From NCBI RefSeq assembly GCF_001761465.1, contig NZ_CP017479.1:3100001-3164000 (forward strand): a stretch of DNA of 64,000 bases. The letters are read 5' to 3'. Within the stretch, counting starts at the first letter, position 1. Every line of letters begins with the position of its first letter. The stretch comes from Flavobacterium gilvum. GTDB taxonomy: Bacteria; Bacteroidota; Bacteroidia; Flavobacteriales; Flavobacteriaceae. The notes under the pieces were generated by a model. The model saw nothing but the letters and a program-made list of their open reading frames with translations, was not told where the DNA came from and ran no database searches. The position numbers and the translations under genes were made by a program. Positions 34,237 through 42,363 of this stretch are shown here, piece after piece.

Positions 34237-34998
34237 ATGATTAAAATAACGATTATAGGTTCTGGAAATGTAGCACAACATCTGATTGACGCTTTCGCAA
34301 AAAGCAATGCGACAGAAATCATTCAGGTCTTTTCGAGAACCAAAAAAGAGATTTCTCCCCTACTCGATTCTAGCAAAATTATCCACGATTTGAAAGATTT
34401 GGTGGAATCGGATTTATATATCATCGCCGTTTCCGACGACGCTATTGCAAGCGTTTCGTCTCAATTTCCTTTTGAAAATCGATTGGTAGTTCACACATCA
34501 GGAAGTGCTCCTTTGTCTTTTTTGAGCGACAAAAACCGAAAAGGCGTTTTCTATCCTTTGCAGACTTTTACAAAAGGCAAAGCAATAGATTTCAAAACCA
34601 TTCCATTCTGTTTGGAAACACAATTTGAAAGTGATTACACAATTTTGGAAAAAGTAGCCCGTTCCATTTCCGACAATGTTCAGCCAATAGATTCCCATCA
34701 AAGAAAAGCACTGCATGTTGCCGCCGTTTTTGTGAATAATTTCACCAATTATCTGTATCAATTAGGGAACGATATTTGTCAGGAAAACAACGTTTCCTTC
34801 GATATTTTAAAACCTTTGATTCTGGAAACTGCCGAGAAATTATTGATGCTTTCGCCAAAAGATGCACAGACCGGCCCTGCAAAACGCAATGATATAACAA
34901 CCATTCAAGCGCATGAATCTTTTTTGTCGAATGAAAATCAATCCACTATTTATAAAATATTAACCCAATCTATACAAAATCATGGCAAAAAGCTATAA
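34237..34998 (+). CDS. Rossmann-fold / DUF2520 protein
   Basis: A 253-residue protein. The N-terminal IKITIIGSGNVAQHLIDAF is a dinucleotide-binding motif (GxGxxA-like). The central VVHTSGSAPLSFL and GVFYPLQTFTKGKAIDF and the C-terminal helical part (QRKALHVAAVFVNNFTNYLYQLG, TGPAKRNDITTIQAH) are characteristic of Rossmann plus DUF2520 proteins, related to NADP-dependent oxidoreductases. The reaction is unknown. It overlaps the next gene (KdsC-like) by 17 bases, and this gene order is common in flavobacteria. The leader may be absent. Confidence 0.85.
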   Translation: MIKITIIGSGNVAQHLIDAFAKSNATEIIQVFSRTKKEISPLLDSSKIIHDLKDLVESDLYIIAVSDDAIASVSSQFPFENRLVVHTSGSAPLSFLSDKNRKGVFYPLQTFTKGKAIDFKTIPFCLETQFESDYTILEKVARSISDNVQPIDSHQRKALHVAAVFVNNFTNYLYQLGNDICQENNVSFDILKPLILETAEKLLMLSPKDAQTGPAKRNDITTIQAHESFLSNENQSTIYKILTQSIQNHGKKL

Positions 34999-35509
34999 AG
35001 AAATAATGAATGATATTACTACGTTTGTTTTTGACGTAGACGGCGTACTTACTGACGGGTCTGTTTTTGTTACCAATGAAGGGGAAATGCTTAGAACCAT
35101 GAGTATCCGCGATGGTTATGCAATGAAAGCAGCCGTGGAAAGCGGCTACAAAGTATGCATCATTTCGGGCGGGAGCAACGAAGGCGTGCGAGTGAGATTG
35201 CGCAATCTTGGAATAACCGATATTCATTTGGGCACTCCTGATAAAGTTAAAACCTTCAAAGAATACATCGATGTTTACAACATTAAGCCAGAACAGGTTT
35301 TGTATATGGGCGACGATATTCCCGATTATCACGTGATGCAATTAGTGGGATTACCAACTTGTCCACAAGACGCAAGTCCCGAAATCAAAGGGATTTCAAA
35401 ATACATTTCGCATATAAACGGCGGTAAAGGCGCTGCACGTGATGTAATCGAACAAGTAATGAAAGTACAAGGAAAATGGATGACTTATTTTGACGGGAAA
35501 CTAGATTAA
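34982..35509 (+). CDS. kdsC: KdsC-type HAD phosphatase (KDO 8-phosphate phosphatase)
   Basis: A 175-residue HAD phosphatase of the capless KdsC type. VFDVDGVLTDGSV near residue 14-24 holds the DxD nucleophile motif, ISGGSNEGVRVRL near 61 supplies the second motif, and VLYMGDDIPDYHVMQLVGLPTCPQDA near 104 gives the acidic third motif. KdsC makes KDO for LPS inner core. The start overlaps the DUF2520 gene by 17 bases, so translation is probably coupled. Confidence 0.88.
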   Translation: MAKSYKEIMNDITTFVFDVDGVLTDGSVFVTNEGEMLRTMSIRDGYAMKAAVESGYKVCIISGGSNEGVRVRLRNLGITDIHLGTPDKVKTFKEYIDVYNIKPEQVLYMGDDIPDYHVMQLVGLPTCPQDASPEIKGISKYISHINGGKGAARDVIEQVMKVQGKWMTYFDGKLD

Positions 35510-35517
35510 ATAGTATC

Positions 35518-35625
35518 CAGTGTTCAGTTTTTTTTAGTGATCAGTTAATTTGAATACTAAAAAAACAGACCACTAAACACTGAATATTAAATTCAACATT
35601 CTGAACACTAAAAAACTGAACACTG
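35518..35625. repeat. Long inverted repeat between kdsC and the UbiA gene
   Basis: A 15-bp perfect inverted repeat (CAGTGTTCAGTTTTT at 35518-35532, complement at 35611-35625) encloses further partial copies of the same ACTGAACACT-like word. It resembles a dispersed palindromic intergenic element and would form a long hairpin in mRNA between two genes on one strand. Confidence 0.65.
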
Positions 35626-35635
35626 ATTACTTAAT

Positions 35636-36562
35636 ATGAAATACCTCAAATTAATTCGATACCAAAATCTGTTGATGCTCGCTTTGATGCAATTGATTTT
35701 CAGATATGGTTTTTTGAATTATCAAAATATTCCTCTGGCTCTAAAAGACTGGCAATATTTTTTATTGGTTTTTGCAACAATAATGATAGCCGCCGGTGGA
35801 TACATCATTAATAATATAATGGATCAGGCTACCGATAATGACAACAAACCCAATAAAGTAGTTGTAGGCAAAGGCATTTCCGAAACCAATGCCTATAATT
35901 TATATTTCGCCTGTACTGTTTTGGGGGTTGGTACAGGATTTTATTTATCTAATCTGATTGAAAAGCCTGGTTTTGCTTCGATTTTTATAATCATTTCGGC
36001 GACTTTGTATCTTTACGCCACAAGCCTGAAACAAATGTTGCTTATCGGAAATATTGTTGTGGCATTCTTATTGGGCTTCAGCGTACTTATTATTGGAATC
36101 TTTGACCTTTTGCCGGTTATCAATCCCGGAAATAAAGTCGTTATGGCCGAATTGTTTTCGATTCTTTTGGATTACGCTCTATTCGCTTTTGTGATTAATT
36201 TCATTAGAGAAATAGTTAAAGATTTAGAAGATGTAAATGGCGATTATAATCAAGGAATGAACACTTTACCTATTGCTTTTGGAATAAGCAGAACATCAAA
36301 ATTAGTACTGATTTTGAGTTTGATTCCGCTCGTTATGGTAATATTATATATCAAAAATTATTTCTTTGAATTCAATTTATATATAGCAACCCTTTATGCA
36401 TTAATTTGCATCGTTGCTCCTTTAATTTATTTTGCAGTAAAAATGGCCGATGCCAAAAAAAGCAAAGATTTCAATCATCTGAGTACTGTTTTAAAACTTA
36501 TAATTTTATTTGGATTATTATCCATTTCGGTTGTTACCTATAATATTCTTCATCATGCTTAA
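35636..36562 (+). CDS. UbiA family prenyltransferase (GGGP geranylgeranyltransferase-like)
   Basis: A 308-residue membrane enzyme with about eight hydrophobic segments. Two Asp-rich prenyl-diphosphate-binding motifs are visible: NNIMDQATDNDNKPNK near residue 60-75 and IREIVKDLEDVNGDYNQGMNTLP near 190-212. The overall pattern matches Bacteroidota proteins annotated as geranylgeranylglycerol-phosphate geranylgeranyltransferase, an archaeal-type lipid enzyme; the biological product in flavobacteria is not settled. Its last eight bases overlap the Maf start. Confidence 0.82.
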   Translation: MKYLKLIRYQNLLMLALMQLIFRYGFLNYQNIPLALKDWQYFLLVFATIMIAAGGYIINNIMDQATDNDNKPNKVVVGKGISETNAYNLYFACTVLGVGTGFYLSNLIEKPGFASIFIIISATLYLYATSLKQMLLIGNIVVAFLLGFSVLIIGIFDLLPVINPGNKVVMAELFSILLDYALFAFVINFIREIVKDLEDVNGDYNQGMNTLPIAFGISRTSKLVLILSLIPLVMVILYIKNYFFEFNLYIATLYALICIVAPLIYFAVKMADAKKSKDFNHLSTVLKLIILFGLLSISVVTYNILHHA

Positions 36563-37136
36563 AGAAAAACTAAAAAACTACAAGCTCATATTGGCTTCGG
36601 GTTCTCCCAGGAGACATCAATTTTTCAAAGATCTAGATCTTGAATTTGAAATACGACTGAAAGAAATTGAAGAAATTTTTCCTCCAGAATTGAAAGCTGA
36701 AGAAATTACCAACTACCTTGCTCAATTGAAAGCCGATGCTTTTGATGGAGAGTTGAACGAAAACGATATATTAATCACCAGCGACACTATAGTTTGGCAC
36801 AATAATTGTGCTTTAGGTAAACCAAGAGATCATCAAAATGCTTTTGAAATATTGAAATCATTGTCAAATGCAACGCATGAAGTCATAACTTCAGTTTGTT
36901 TTAAGACAAATTTGTCCTCAAATTTAATACATGAGACAACAAAAGTTACCTTTACTGCGTTAAGTGATGAAGCTATTCTTTATTATCTGGAAAAATACAA
37001 GCCATATGATAAAGCTGGAGCCTACGGAATCCAAGAATGGATTGGTTTTATAGGAGTTTCAAAAATAGAAGGTTCTTATGCCAATGTCATGGGAATGCCG
37101 ACAGACAAAGTGTATAACTATTTAAATAATTTATAA
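36555..37136 (+). CDS. Maf-like nucleotide pyrophosphatase
   Basis: A 193-residue Maf/Ham1-superfamily protein. Starting at ATG 36555 (MLKEKLKNYKLILASGSPRRHQFF) rather than 36510 gives the normal family N-terminus with the SxSPRR substrate-binding loop. ITSDTIVWHNNCALGKPRD near residue 73 and KAGAYGIQEWIGF near 158 are the other Maf signatures. Maf proteins hydrolyse non-canonical or modified NTPs to NMPs. The gene overlaps the preceding UbiA gene by eight bases. Confidence 0.9.
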   Translation: MLKEKLKNYKLILASGSPRRHQFFKDLDLEFEIRLKEIEEIFPPELKAEEITNYLAQLKADAFDGELNENDILITSDTIVWHNNCALGKPRDHQNAFEILKSLSNATHEVITSVCFKTNLSSNLIHETTKVTFTALSDEAILYYLEKYKPYDKAGAYGIQEWIGFIGVSKIEGSYANVMGMPTDKVYNYLNNL

Positions 37137-37142
37137 AAAAAT

Positions 37143-37676
37143 ATGGAAATTTTGGAATACTACCTCCTACAGGAAATCAGTACAGTAATGCTGTTGTTGA
37201 TTGTCTTTTTGGTTCGGAGAGTAGTTTCAAAATTAGTAAAGCGATACGCCACTGCCAGTCATATTATAGAAAAAAGAACCAATTTGGTTATCAAATACAT
37301 CAATATTCTGATTACGATTTTGGCCTCGATTACCATAATCTTGATTTGGGGAGTACAAACAAAAGATATTTTCGTAACACTTTCATCAATTGCTACGGTC
37401 ATTGGAGTTGCAATGTTTGCTCAATGGTCAATTTTAAGCAATATCACATCAGGTATTCTTTTGTTTTTTTCGTTTCCGTTTAAAATCGGAGATTGCATAC
37501 AGATACATGACAAAGATTTTCCCGTAGAAGGTGAAATTGAAGATATAGGCGCTTTGCACGTAACCTTAAAATCTAAAACAGGTGAACTGGTTATTTATCC
37601 CAATAATTTGTTTTTCCAAAAAGGAATTTCAATTATAAAAAAACTGACTAACAACAATAATGAATTTACCGACTGA
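37143..37676 (+). CDS. Small MscS-like mechanosensitive channel
   Basis: A 177-residue protein with three hydrophobic segments and an MscS pore-helix-like region (SSIATVIGVAMFAQWSILSNITSGILLFFSFPFKIGDCIQI near residues 78-120), followed by a beta domain (VEGEIEDIGALHVTLKSKTGELVIYPNNLFFQKG). It lacks the large C-terminal cytoplasmic domain of E. coli MscS and so is a short variant. It starts six bases after the Maf gene and is the last of the co-directional cluster. Confidence 0.82.
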   Translation: MEILEYYLLQEISTVMLLLIVFLVRRVVSKLVKRYATASHIIEKRTNLVIKYINILITILASITIILIWGVQTKDIFVTLSSIATVIGVAMFAQWSILSNITSGILLFFSFPFKIGDCIQIHDKDFPVEGEIEDIGALHVTLKSKTGELVIYPNNLFFQKGISIIKKLTNNNNEFTD

Positions 37677-37764
37677 AGGTAAAATTAATTATCACTAACG
37701 ATAAATCAATTAACTCTAACACTTTAAACCCTAATTTTTTTTAAAAAACCTAAATTTAAACACC

Positions 37765-38298
37765 ATGAAAACTATTAATTCAATTATTATCGGACTCCTG
37801 TTTTTTACAGCGAGCACAACTCAAGCACAAGTTGCAGTAGATGTAAACATTGGAACTCCAAATGTAAATATACATGTGGGAACTCCACCAGTTTGGGGAC
37901 CTGTAGGCTATGACGATGTTGATTATTACTATTTACCAGATATCCAAGTCTATTATGACATTAGAGCTTCACAATACATCTATTTTGGAAACGGCAGATG
38001 GATTCGTTCCAGATATTTACCTTCTCGTTGCAGAGACTATGACTTATATCATGGATACAAAGTAGTATTGGCTGATTATCATGGTCATACACCTTATGCA
38101 TATTACGACAAGCATAAAGTAAAATACTATAAAGGATATAAAGGTGAGCCTCAAAGAATGAGAGGACCGTACCAAGTACGTTACGAAGATCGCGACAACG
38201 ACCACTACGACAAAGGAAATCATGGCAAAGAACACCATGACAATGGTAATCATAATGGCCACGGAAAAAAAGGACATAAAGGTGGAGATAACGACTAA
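37765..38298 (+). CDS. Secreted Tyr/His/Gly-rich protein of unknown function
   Basis: A 177-residue protein with a signal peptide (to TTQAQ, residue 22). The body has VDVNIGTPNVNIHVGTPPVWGP and many Tyr residues (VDYYYLPDIQVYYDIRASQYIYFGNGRWI). The last 45 residues are a low-complexity His/Asp/Gly/Lys tail (DNDHYDKGNHGKEHHDNGN) that could bind metal ions. The pattern is shared by a group of flavobacterial hypothetical proteins. No enzymatic motif is seen. It has its own terminator. Confidence 0.8.
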   Translation: MKTINSIIIGLLFFTASTTQAQVAVDVNIGTPNVNIHVGTPPVWGPVGYDDVDYYYLPDIQVYYDIRASQYIYFGNGRWIRSRYLPSRCRDYDLYHGYKVVLADYHGHTPYAYYDKHKVKYYKGYKGEPQRMRGPYQVRYEDRDNDHYDKGNHGKEHHDNGNHNGHGKKGHKGGDND

Positions 38299-38320
38299 TG
38301 ACCTATTTCTTTTCAATTAC

Positions 38321-38353
38321 AAAAAGAGCATTCAAATGAATGCTCTTTTTTTG
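38321..38353 (+). terminator. Terminator after the His-rich protein gene
   Basis: AGAGCATTC AAAT GAATGCTCT followed by seven T; the left arm is preceded by A residues, so it can also act on the convergent hydrolase gene. Confidence 0.9.
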
Positions 38354-38383
38354 TAATATAAAATCAAAACAAGCTTCAGTAAA

Positions 38384-39376
38384 TCAAAGTGTTACAGCTT
38401 TTTTTGTTTCTTTTTTTTCGAAAAAATTATTCTCAATTTTGTCCAACCATTCAAAAATGGATTCAAATACCATGTCCCTCACCGGTTTTCTGGACAAAAC
38501 CAAATCGTGCATTCCGCCCTTAAAGCCAATAATCTTTTGGTTCGGAGAATTAATGCATTTAGCTTTTTCGACAATATCATTTACATTCAAAATAGCATCG
38601 CCTTCAAACATTTCTTCACTCCATTTTGAAGGATAAACCGAAATAGAAGAGTGTAATATTAATATCGGTTTATTGATTGAAACACCATGTGAAATCTTTG
38701 AATGTCCTTTATGAATAGCATGTATCCAGCCCGCATTAATTGAAGGAGCTACATGGGGTTTCCACTGCAAATTATAATCCCATTCACCAAAACCACTCTT
38801 GTGGAGACTTTTTCCGTAAAATTTTGAAAAACTTACCGGTAAACTGATATTTGGATTAATACTGCCTAAAAAAGAAAGCAAAGAAATACCCACTTTCTTT
38901 TGAATCCAAGACACATTAAAATCAAAAAAAGGACTGTTGCAAACCAAGGCGTCAAAATATTCATTTCCTTTTCTTTCTGAAGCATATAAAGTAATCAGAA
39001 GACCACCTGTAGAATGTCCGAACAAAACTATTTCTCGACATTCTTCCTCATTGATTATTGCCAATGCACTGTCAATATCTTCGTAGTATTCAGTCAAATC
39101 GCGGACATTGTTCTGTTTATGGTTTTTCAAAATTGAACGGCCATATTTTCGTAAATCCAAGGCATAAAAATGGAATCCTTTCTTGAGAAACTCATCGGCA
39201 ATAATTTCCTGAAAAAAATAATCATTAAAACCATGAATACATAAAACAGCCTTTGCAGAAGAAACTGTATTTCTTTTCCGAATCAATGTAGATGTAACTT
39301 TACCCTCATAATCATCTGGCTGAAAAATGGTAGTTTGTTCAAAACCATTCTTCAAAATATCTTCAACATATTGCAT
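38384..39376 (-). CDS. Alpha/beta hydrolase (serine aminopeptidase/lysophospholipase-like)
   Basis: A 330-residue cytoplasmic alpha/beta hydrolase. AVLCIHGFNDYFFQE near residue 40 is the oxyanion-hole HG motif, GFHFYALDLRKYGRS near 70 is typical of monoacylglycerol lipase-like proteins, IVLFGHSTGGLL near 115 carries the nucleophile Ser, and GFKGGMHDLVLS near 298 supplies the catalytic His. The substrate is unknown and is likely a lipid ester or peptide. It is monocistronic and convergent with the previous gene. Confidence 0.88.
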   Translation of the reverse strand: MQYVEDILKNGFEQTTIFQPDDYEGKVTSTLIRKRNTVSSAKAVLCIHGFNDYFFQEIIADEFLKKGFHFYALDLRKYGRSILKNHKQNNVRDLTEYYEDIDSALAIINEEECREIVLFGHSTGGLLITLYASERKGNEYFDALVCNSPFFDFNVSWIQKKVGISLLSFLGSINPNISLPVSFSKFYGKSLHKSGFGEWDYNLQWKPHVAPSINAGWIHAIHKGHSKISHGVSINKPILILHSSISVYPSKWSEEMFEGDAILNVNDIVEKAKCINSPNQKIIGFKGGMHDLVLSRKPVRDMVFESIFEWLDKIENNFFEKKETKKAVTL

Positions 39377-39707
39377 ATCGATTTTGGTTAGGTTAGTTAA
39401 AAAATAAAATTATAAACAAAGCTAATTCTGAAATAGTCAGGCTATTTATTTTATCCAAATAATATAAAACTACGATTCATGCCTTTCTCAAATTTAACAT
39501 TCTAATTTTAAATAATTGACATTGAATTCTGTTATTTTATCACTCCTGCAAATTTTTGGAGAATTTATCTTCAAAAAAAATCCGATGAGCATCTAAACAT
39601 TAACATATTTTTTTTGAGATATTCATAAATATACCTGCTTTTAATTAGTATTTTTGAACCAGGATTAGTCTCTAAAATCCTTTTTCAAGAATAAAAACCC
39701 CCAATTT
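39377..39707. other. Divergent promoter region, hydrolase and PIG-L genes
   Basis: A 331-bp AT-rich gap without ORFs. A -7 box TATTTTTG at 39649-39656 lies 51 bases before the PIG-L start. No clear box was found for the hydrolase. Confidence 0.4.
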
Positions 39708-42239
39708 ATGCGAAAGCTTTTTTTTAAACTCTTTCTTCTCTTATTTATTTCGGCACATACCGTAAATGCCCAAAAGCCTCTAAAACCTAGTTCTGCCGAA
39801 ATCTACAATCAAATCCAGAAACTAAATTTTCTTGGAACTGTACTTTATATTGCTGCACATCCCGATGATGAAAACACCCGATTAATATCTTATATGGCTA
39901 ATGAAGTTCATGCCGAAACTGGTTATTTATCGCTGACCCGAGGAGATGGCGGACAAAATTTAATTGGCCCACAATTAAGAGAATTACTCGGAGTTATAAG
40001 AACCCAAGAACTCCTTGAAGCCCGAAAAATTGATGGTGGTGAACAATTTTTTTCTAGAGCAAATGACTTTGGTTTTTCCAAAAATCCGGAAGAAACATTG
40101 CATATCTGGGACAAAGAAAAAGTGCTTGCAGACTTGGTCTGGACTATCCGAAAATTCCAACCCGATGTCATTATCAACCGTTTTGACCATCGTTCACCCG
40201 GGACAACACACGGGCATCACACTTCCTCTGCAATGCTGAGTGTAGAAGGATTTGAATTGGCTAACAATCCTGCTTCTTTTCCAGAGCAATTACCATTTGT
40301 ACAGACTTGGCAGCCCAAACGTATATTTTTTAATCCTTCGTGGTGGTATTACGGAAGCAAAGAAAAATTTGACGCTGCCGATAAAACCAATATGCTGTCC
40401 ATTCAAACTGGAGTGTATTACCCAACTTTAGGGAAATCAAATCAGGAAATTGCTGCATTGAGCCGAAGTAGTCATAAATCGCAAGGGTTTGGCAGTACAG
40501 GATCCCGAGGAGAAGAAACGGAATATCTGGAATTTTTGAAAGGAGTTCCATTTAAAGATAAATCATCTGTTTTTGAAGGAATCGACACTAGCTGGAACCG
40601 TGTAAAAGGTGGCAAACCAATAGGAGAACTGATCACTGATATTACCAATGATTATGATTTTAAAAAACCATCGGCGAGTATTCCGAATTTGGTTAAAGCT
40701 TACACGATGATTCAAGCATTGGATGAAAATCATTGGAAAACAATAAAATCAGAGGAAATAAAAAAAATCATTGCAGCCTGTTCCGGTTTGTACCTCGAAG
40801 CAGTTTCCAACACACAAGAAGCAACTCCTGGAAGTGTGGTAAAACTTAATTTGGAAACTATAAACCGAAGTGCAACAGCTATGGAATTGGTTAGCGTTAC
40901 AACACTTCCCGATCAAAAAACAACAACGTTCAACATCAACTTAAAAAATAATATTACACAAAACAACGCTCTTGATTTACAATTACCCCAATCAATCGAT
41001 TACACAGAGCCTTATTGGCTTAAAGAAAAAGGAACCATTGGATTGTACACCGTAAAAGAACAACAAAACATTGGTATTCCTGATATTATCCGTGAAGCCA
41101 AAGTAATTTTTAATATAAAAATAAATGGTGTCGAAATTCCATTTGAAAAAACAGTAGTTTACAAATATAATGATGATGTAAAAGGAGAAATGTATAATTT
41201 TCTTGATATTGTTCCAGTTGTGACCACTACTATTCAGGACAAAGTTTTGCTTTTCACCAATACAAAATCCAAATACGTGGGAGTAACCGTAAAAGCAGGA
41301 AAAAACAACATTAAAGGAAACCTAAAACTGGACTTGCCTAATAACTGGAAAATTTCTCCATCAGCTATTCCGTTTCAGTTGGAAAAAAAAGGAGCAGAAC
41401 AAACTTTCTATTTTGAAGTTACGCCACCTGCTCAACTCAGTGAAACAACAGGGAAAAGCATTGCAACTGTAGATGGTATCGACTATGATAAGGAACAAAT
41501 AAACATTAATTACGATCATATCACCAAACAACAAGTTCTTATAACATCTGAAGTAAAATGCATCCGATTTGATTTGAAAACCAACGAAGAAAAAATCGCC
41601 TATATTATGGGAGCCGGCGATGAAGTCCCAAAATGTTTGGCACAAATGGGCTACAAAGTAACACTTGTAAAACCCGAAGAAATAACGCCTGAGAAACTCG
41701 ATTCTTTTGATGTGGTCATGACTGGAATTCGTGCTTACAATACCGTTAAAGCATTGGCAAATAAACAAAATATTTTGTTTGATTTTGTAAAAAACGGAAA
41801 AACAATGATTGTTCAGTATAATACAAATAGTGATTTGGTCACCTCAAAAATAGCGCCTTATCCTTTAAAAATTTCCAATGATAGAGTAACCGAAGAAGAT
41901 GCTGAAGTACGCTTTCTAGCTCCGAATCATCCTGCTTTGAATTACCCAAACACAATTTCCCAAAATGATTTTAAAGGATGGAAACAGGAACAAGGTTTGT
42001 ATTACCCAAAAGATTTTGACAAAGCCTTTACCCCTATTTTATCTTCAAATGATAAAGGAGAAAATGCCAAAGAAGGTGCGCTCTTAATTGCTCCTTACGG
42101 AAAAGGAAATTATATTTACACAGGACTTAGTCTTTTCAGGGAATTGCCTGAAGGTGTTCCGGGAGCTTACAAATTATTGTCGAACCTGATTTCGATTAAA
42201 TCTTCGGAAACCATTCCGAATCAAAAAATGAAACCATAA
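39708..42239 (+). CDS. PIG-L family N-acetylglucosaminyl deacetylase-like protein, large form
   Basis: An 843-residue exported protein with a signal peptide (to TVNAQ, residue 22). The N-terminal ~330 residues form the PIG-L/LmbE domain: YIAAHPDDENTRLISYMANE near 46 carries the AHPDD zinc motif, LSLTRGDGGQN follows near 76, and FDHRSPGTTHGHHTSSAM near 161-178 supplies the second zinc-binding histidines. The remaining ~500 residues are Ig-like and ThuA/DUF4350-like segments (FVKNGKTMIVQYNTNSDL, LLIAPYGKGNYIYTGLSLFRELPEGVPGA). The substrate is unknown. It is followed by a small membrane protein and an SSS symporter, an arrangement that suggests uptake and deacetylation of the same solute. Confidence 0.88.
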   Translation: MRKLFFKLFLLLFISAHTVNAQKPLKPSSAEIYNQIQKLNFLGTVLYIAAHPDDENTRLISYMANEVHAETGYLSLTRGDGGQNLIGPQLRELLGVIRTQELLEARKIDGGEQFFSRANDFGFSKNPEETLHIWDKEKVLADLVWTIRKFQPDVIINRFDHRSPGTTHGHHTSSAMLSVEGFELANNPASFPEQLPFVQTWQPKRIFFNPSWWYYGSKEKFDAADKTNMLSIQTGVYYPTLGKSNQEIAALSRSSHKSQGFGSTGSRGEETEYLEFLKGVPFKDKSSVFEGIDTSWNRVKGGKPIGELITDITNDYDFKKPSASIPNLVKAYTMIQALDENHWKTIKSEEIKKIIAACSGLYLEAVSNTQEATPGSVVKLNLETINRSATAMELVSVTTLPDQKTTTFNINLKNNITQNNALDLQLPQSIDYTEPYWLKEKGTIGLYTVKEQQNIGIPDIIREAKVIFNIKINGVEIPFEKTVVYKYNDDVKGEMYNFLDIVPVVTTTIQDKVLLFTNTKSKYVGVTVKAGKNNIKGNLKLDLPNNWKISPSAIPFQLEKKGAEQTFYFEVTPPAQLSETTGKSIATVDGIDYDKEQININYDHITKQQVLITSEVKCIRFDLKTNEEKIAYIMGAGDEVPKCLAQMGYKVTLVKPEEITPEKLDSFDVVMTGIRAYNTVKALANKQNILFDFVKNGKTMIVQYNTNSDLVTSKIAPYPLKISNDRVTEEDAEVRFLAPNHPALNYPNTISQNDFKGWKQEQGLYYPKDFDKAFTPILSSNDKGENAKEGALLIAPYGKGNYIYTGLSLFRELPEGVPGAYKLLSNLISIKSSETIPNQKMKP

Positions 42240-42252
42240 AACAAAAATAAAC

Positions 42253-42360
42253 ATGGATCAAAAAAATCAAAAAATGTGGTCAAAAAACTATACCTTGGTT
42301 TTGCTTGCTAATGCCTTTTTTATAATTGTTTTTTATTTAATTATGAAATTATATTCTTAA
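42253..42360 (+). CDS. Small single-pass membrane protein (35 aa)
   Basis: A 35-residue ORF, MDQKNQKMWSKNYTLVLLAN then AFFIIVFYLIMKLYS, with a charged N-terminus and one hydrophobic helix of about 20 residues. It starts 13 bases after the PIG-L stop and ends three bases before the symporter start, so it is embedded in the operon with no spare space. The tight spacing argues for a real gene. It could be a small subunit or regulator of the symporter. Reported small SSS partner subunits are larger, so no family is claimed. Confidence 0.6.
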   Translation: MDQKNQKMWSKNYTLVLLANAFFIIVFYLIMKLYS

Positions 42361-42363
42361 CCT

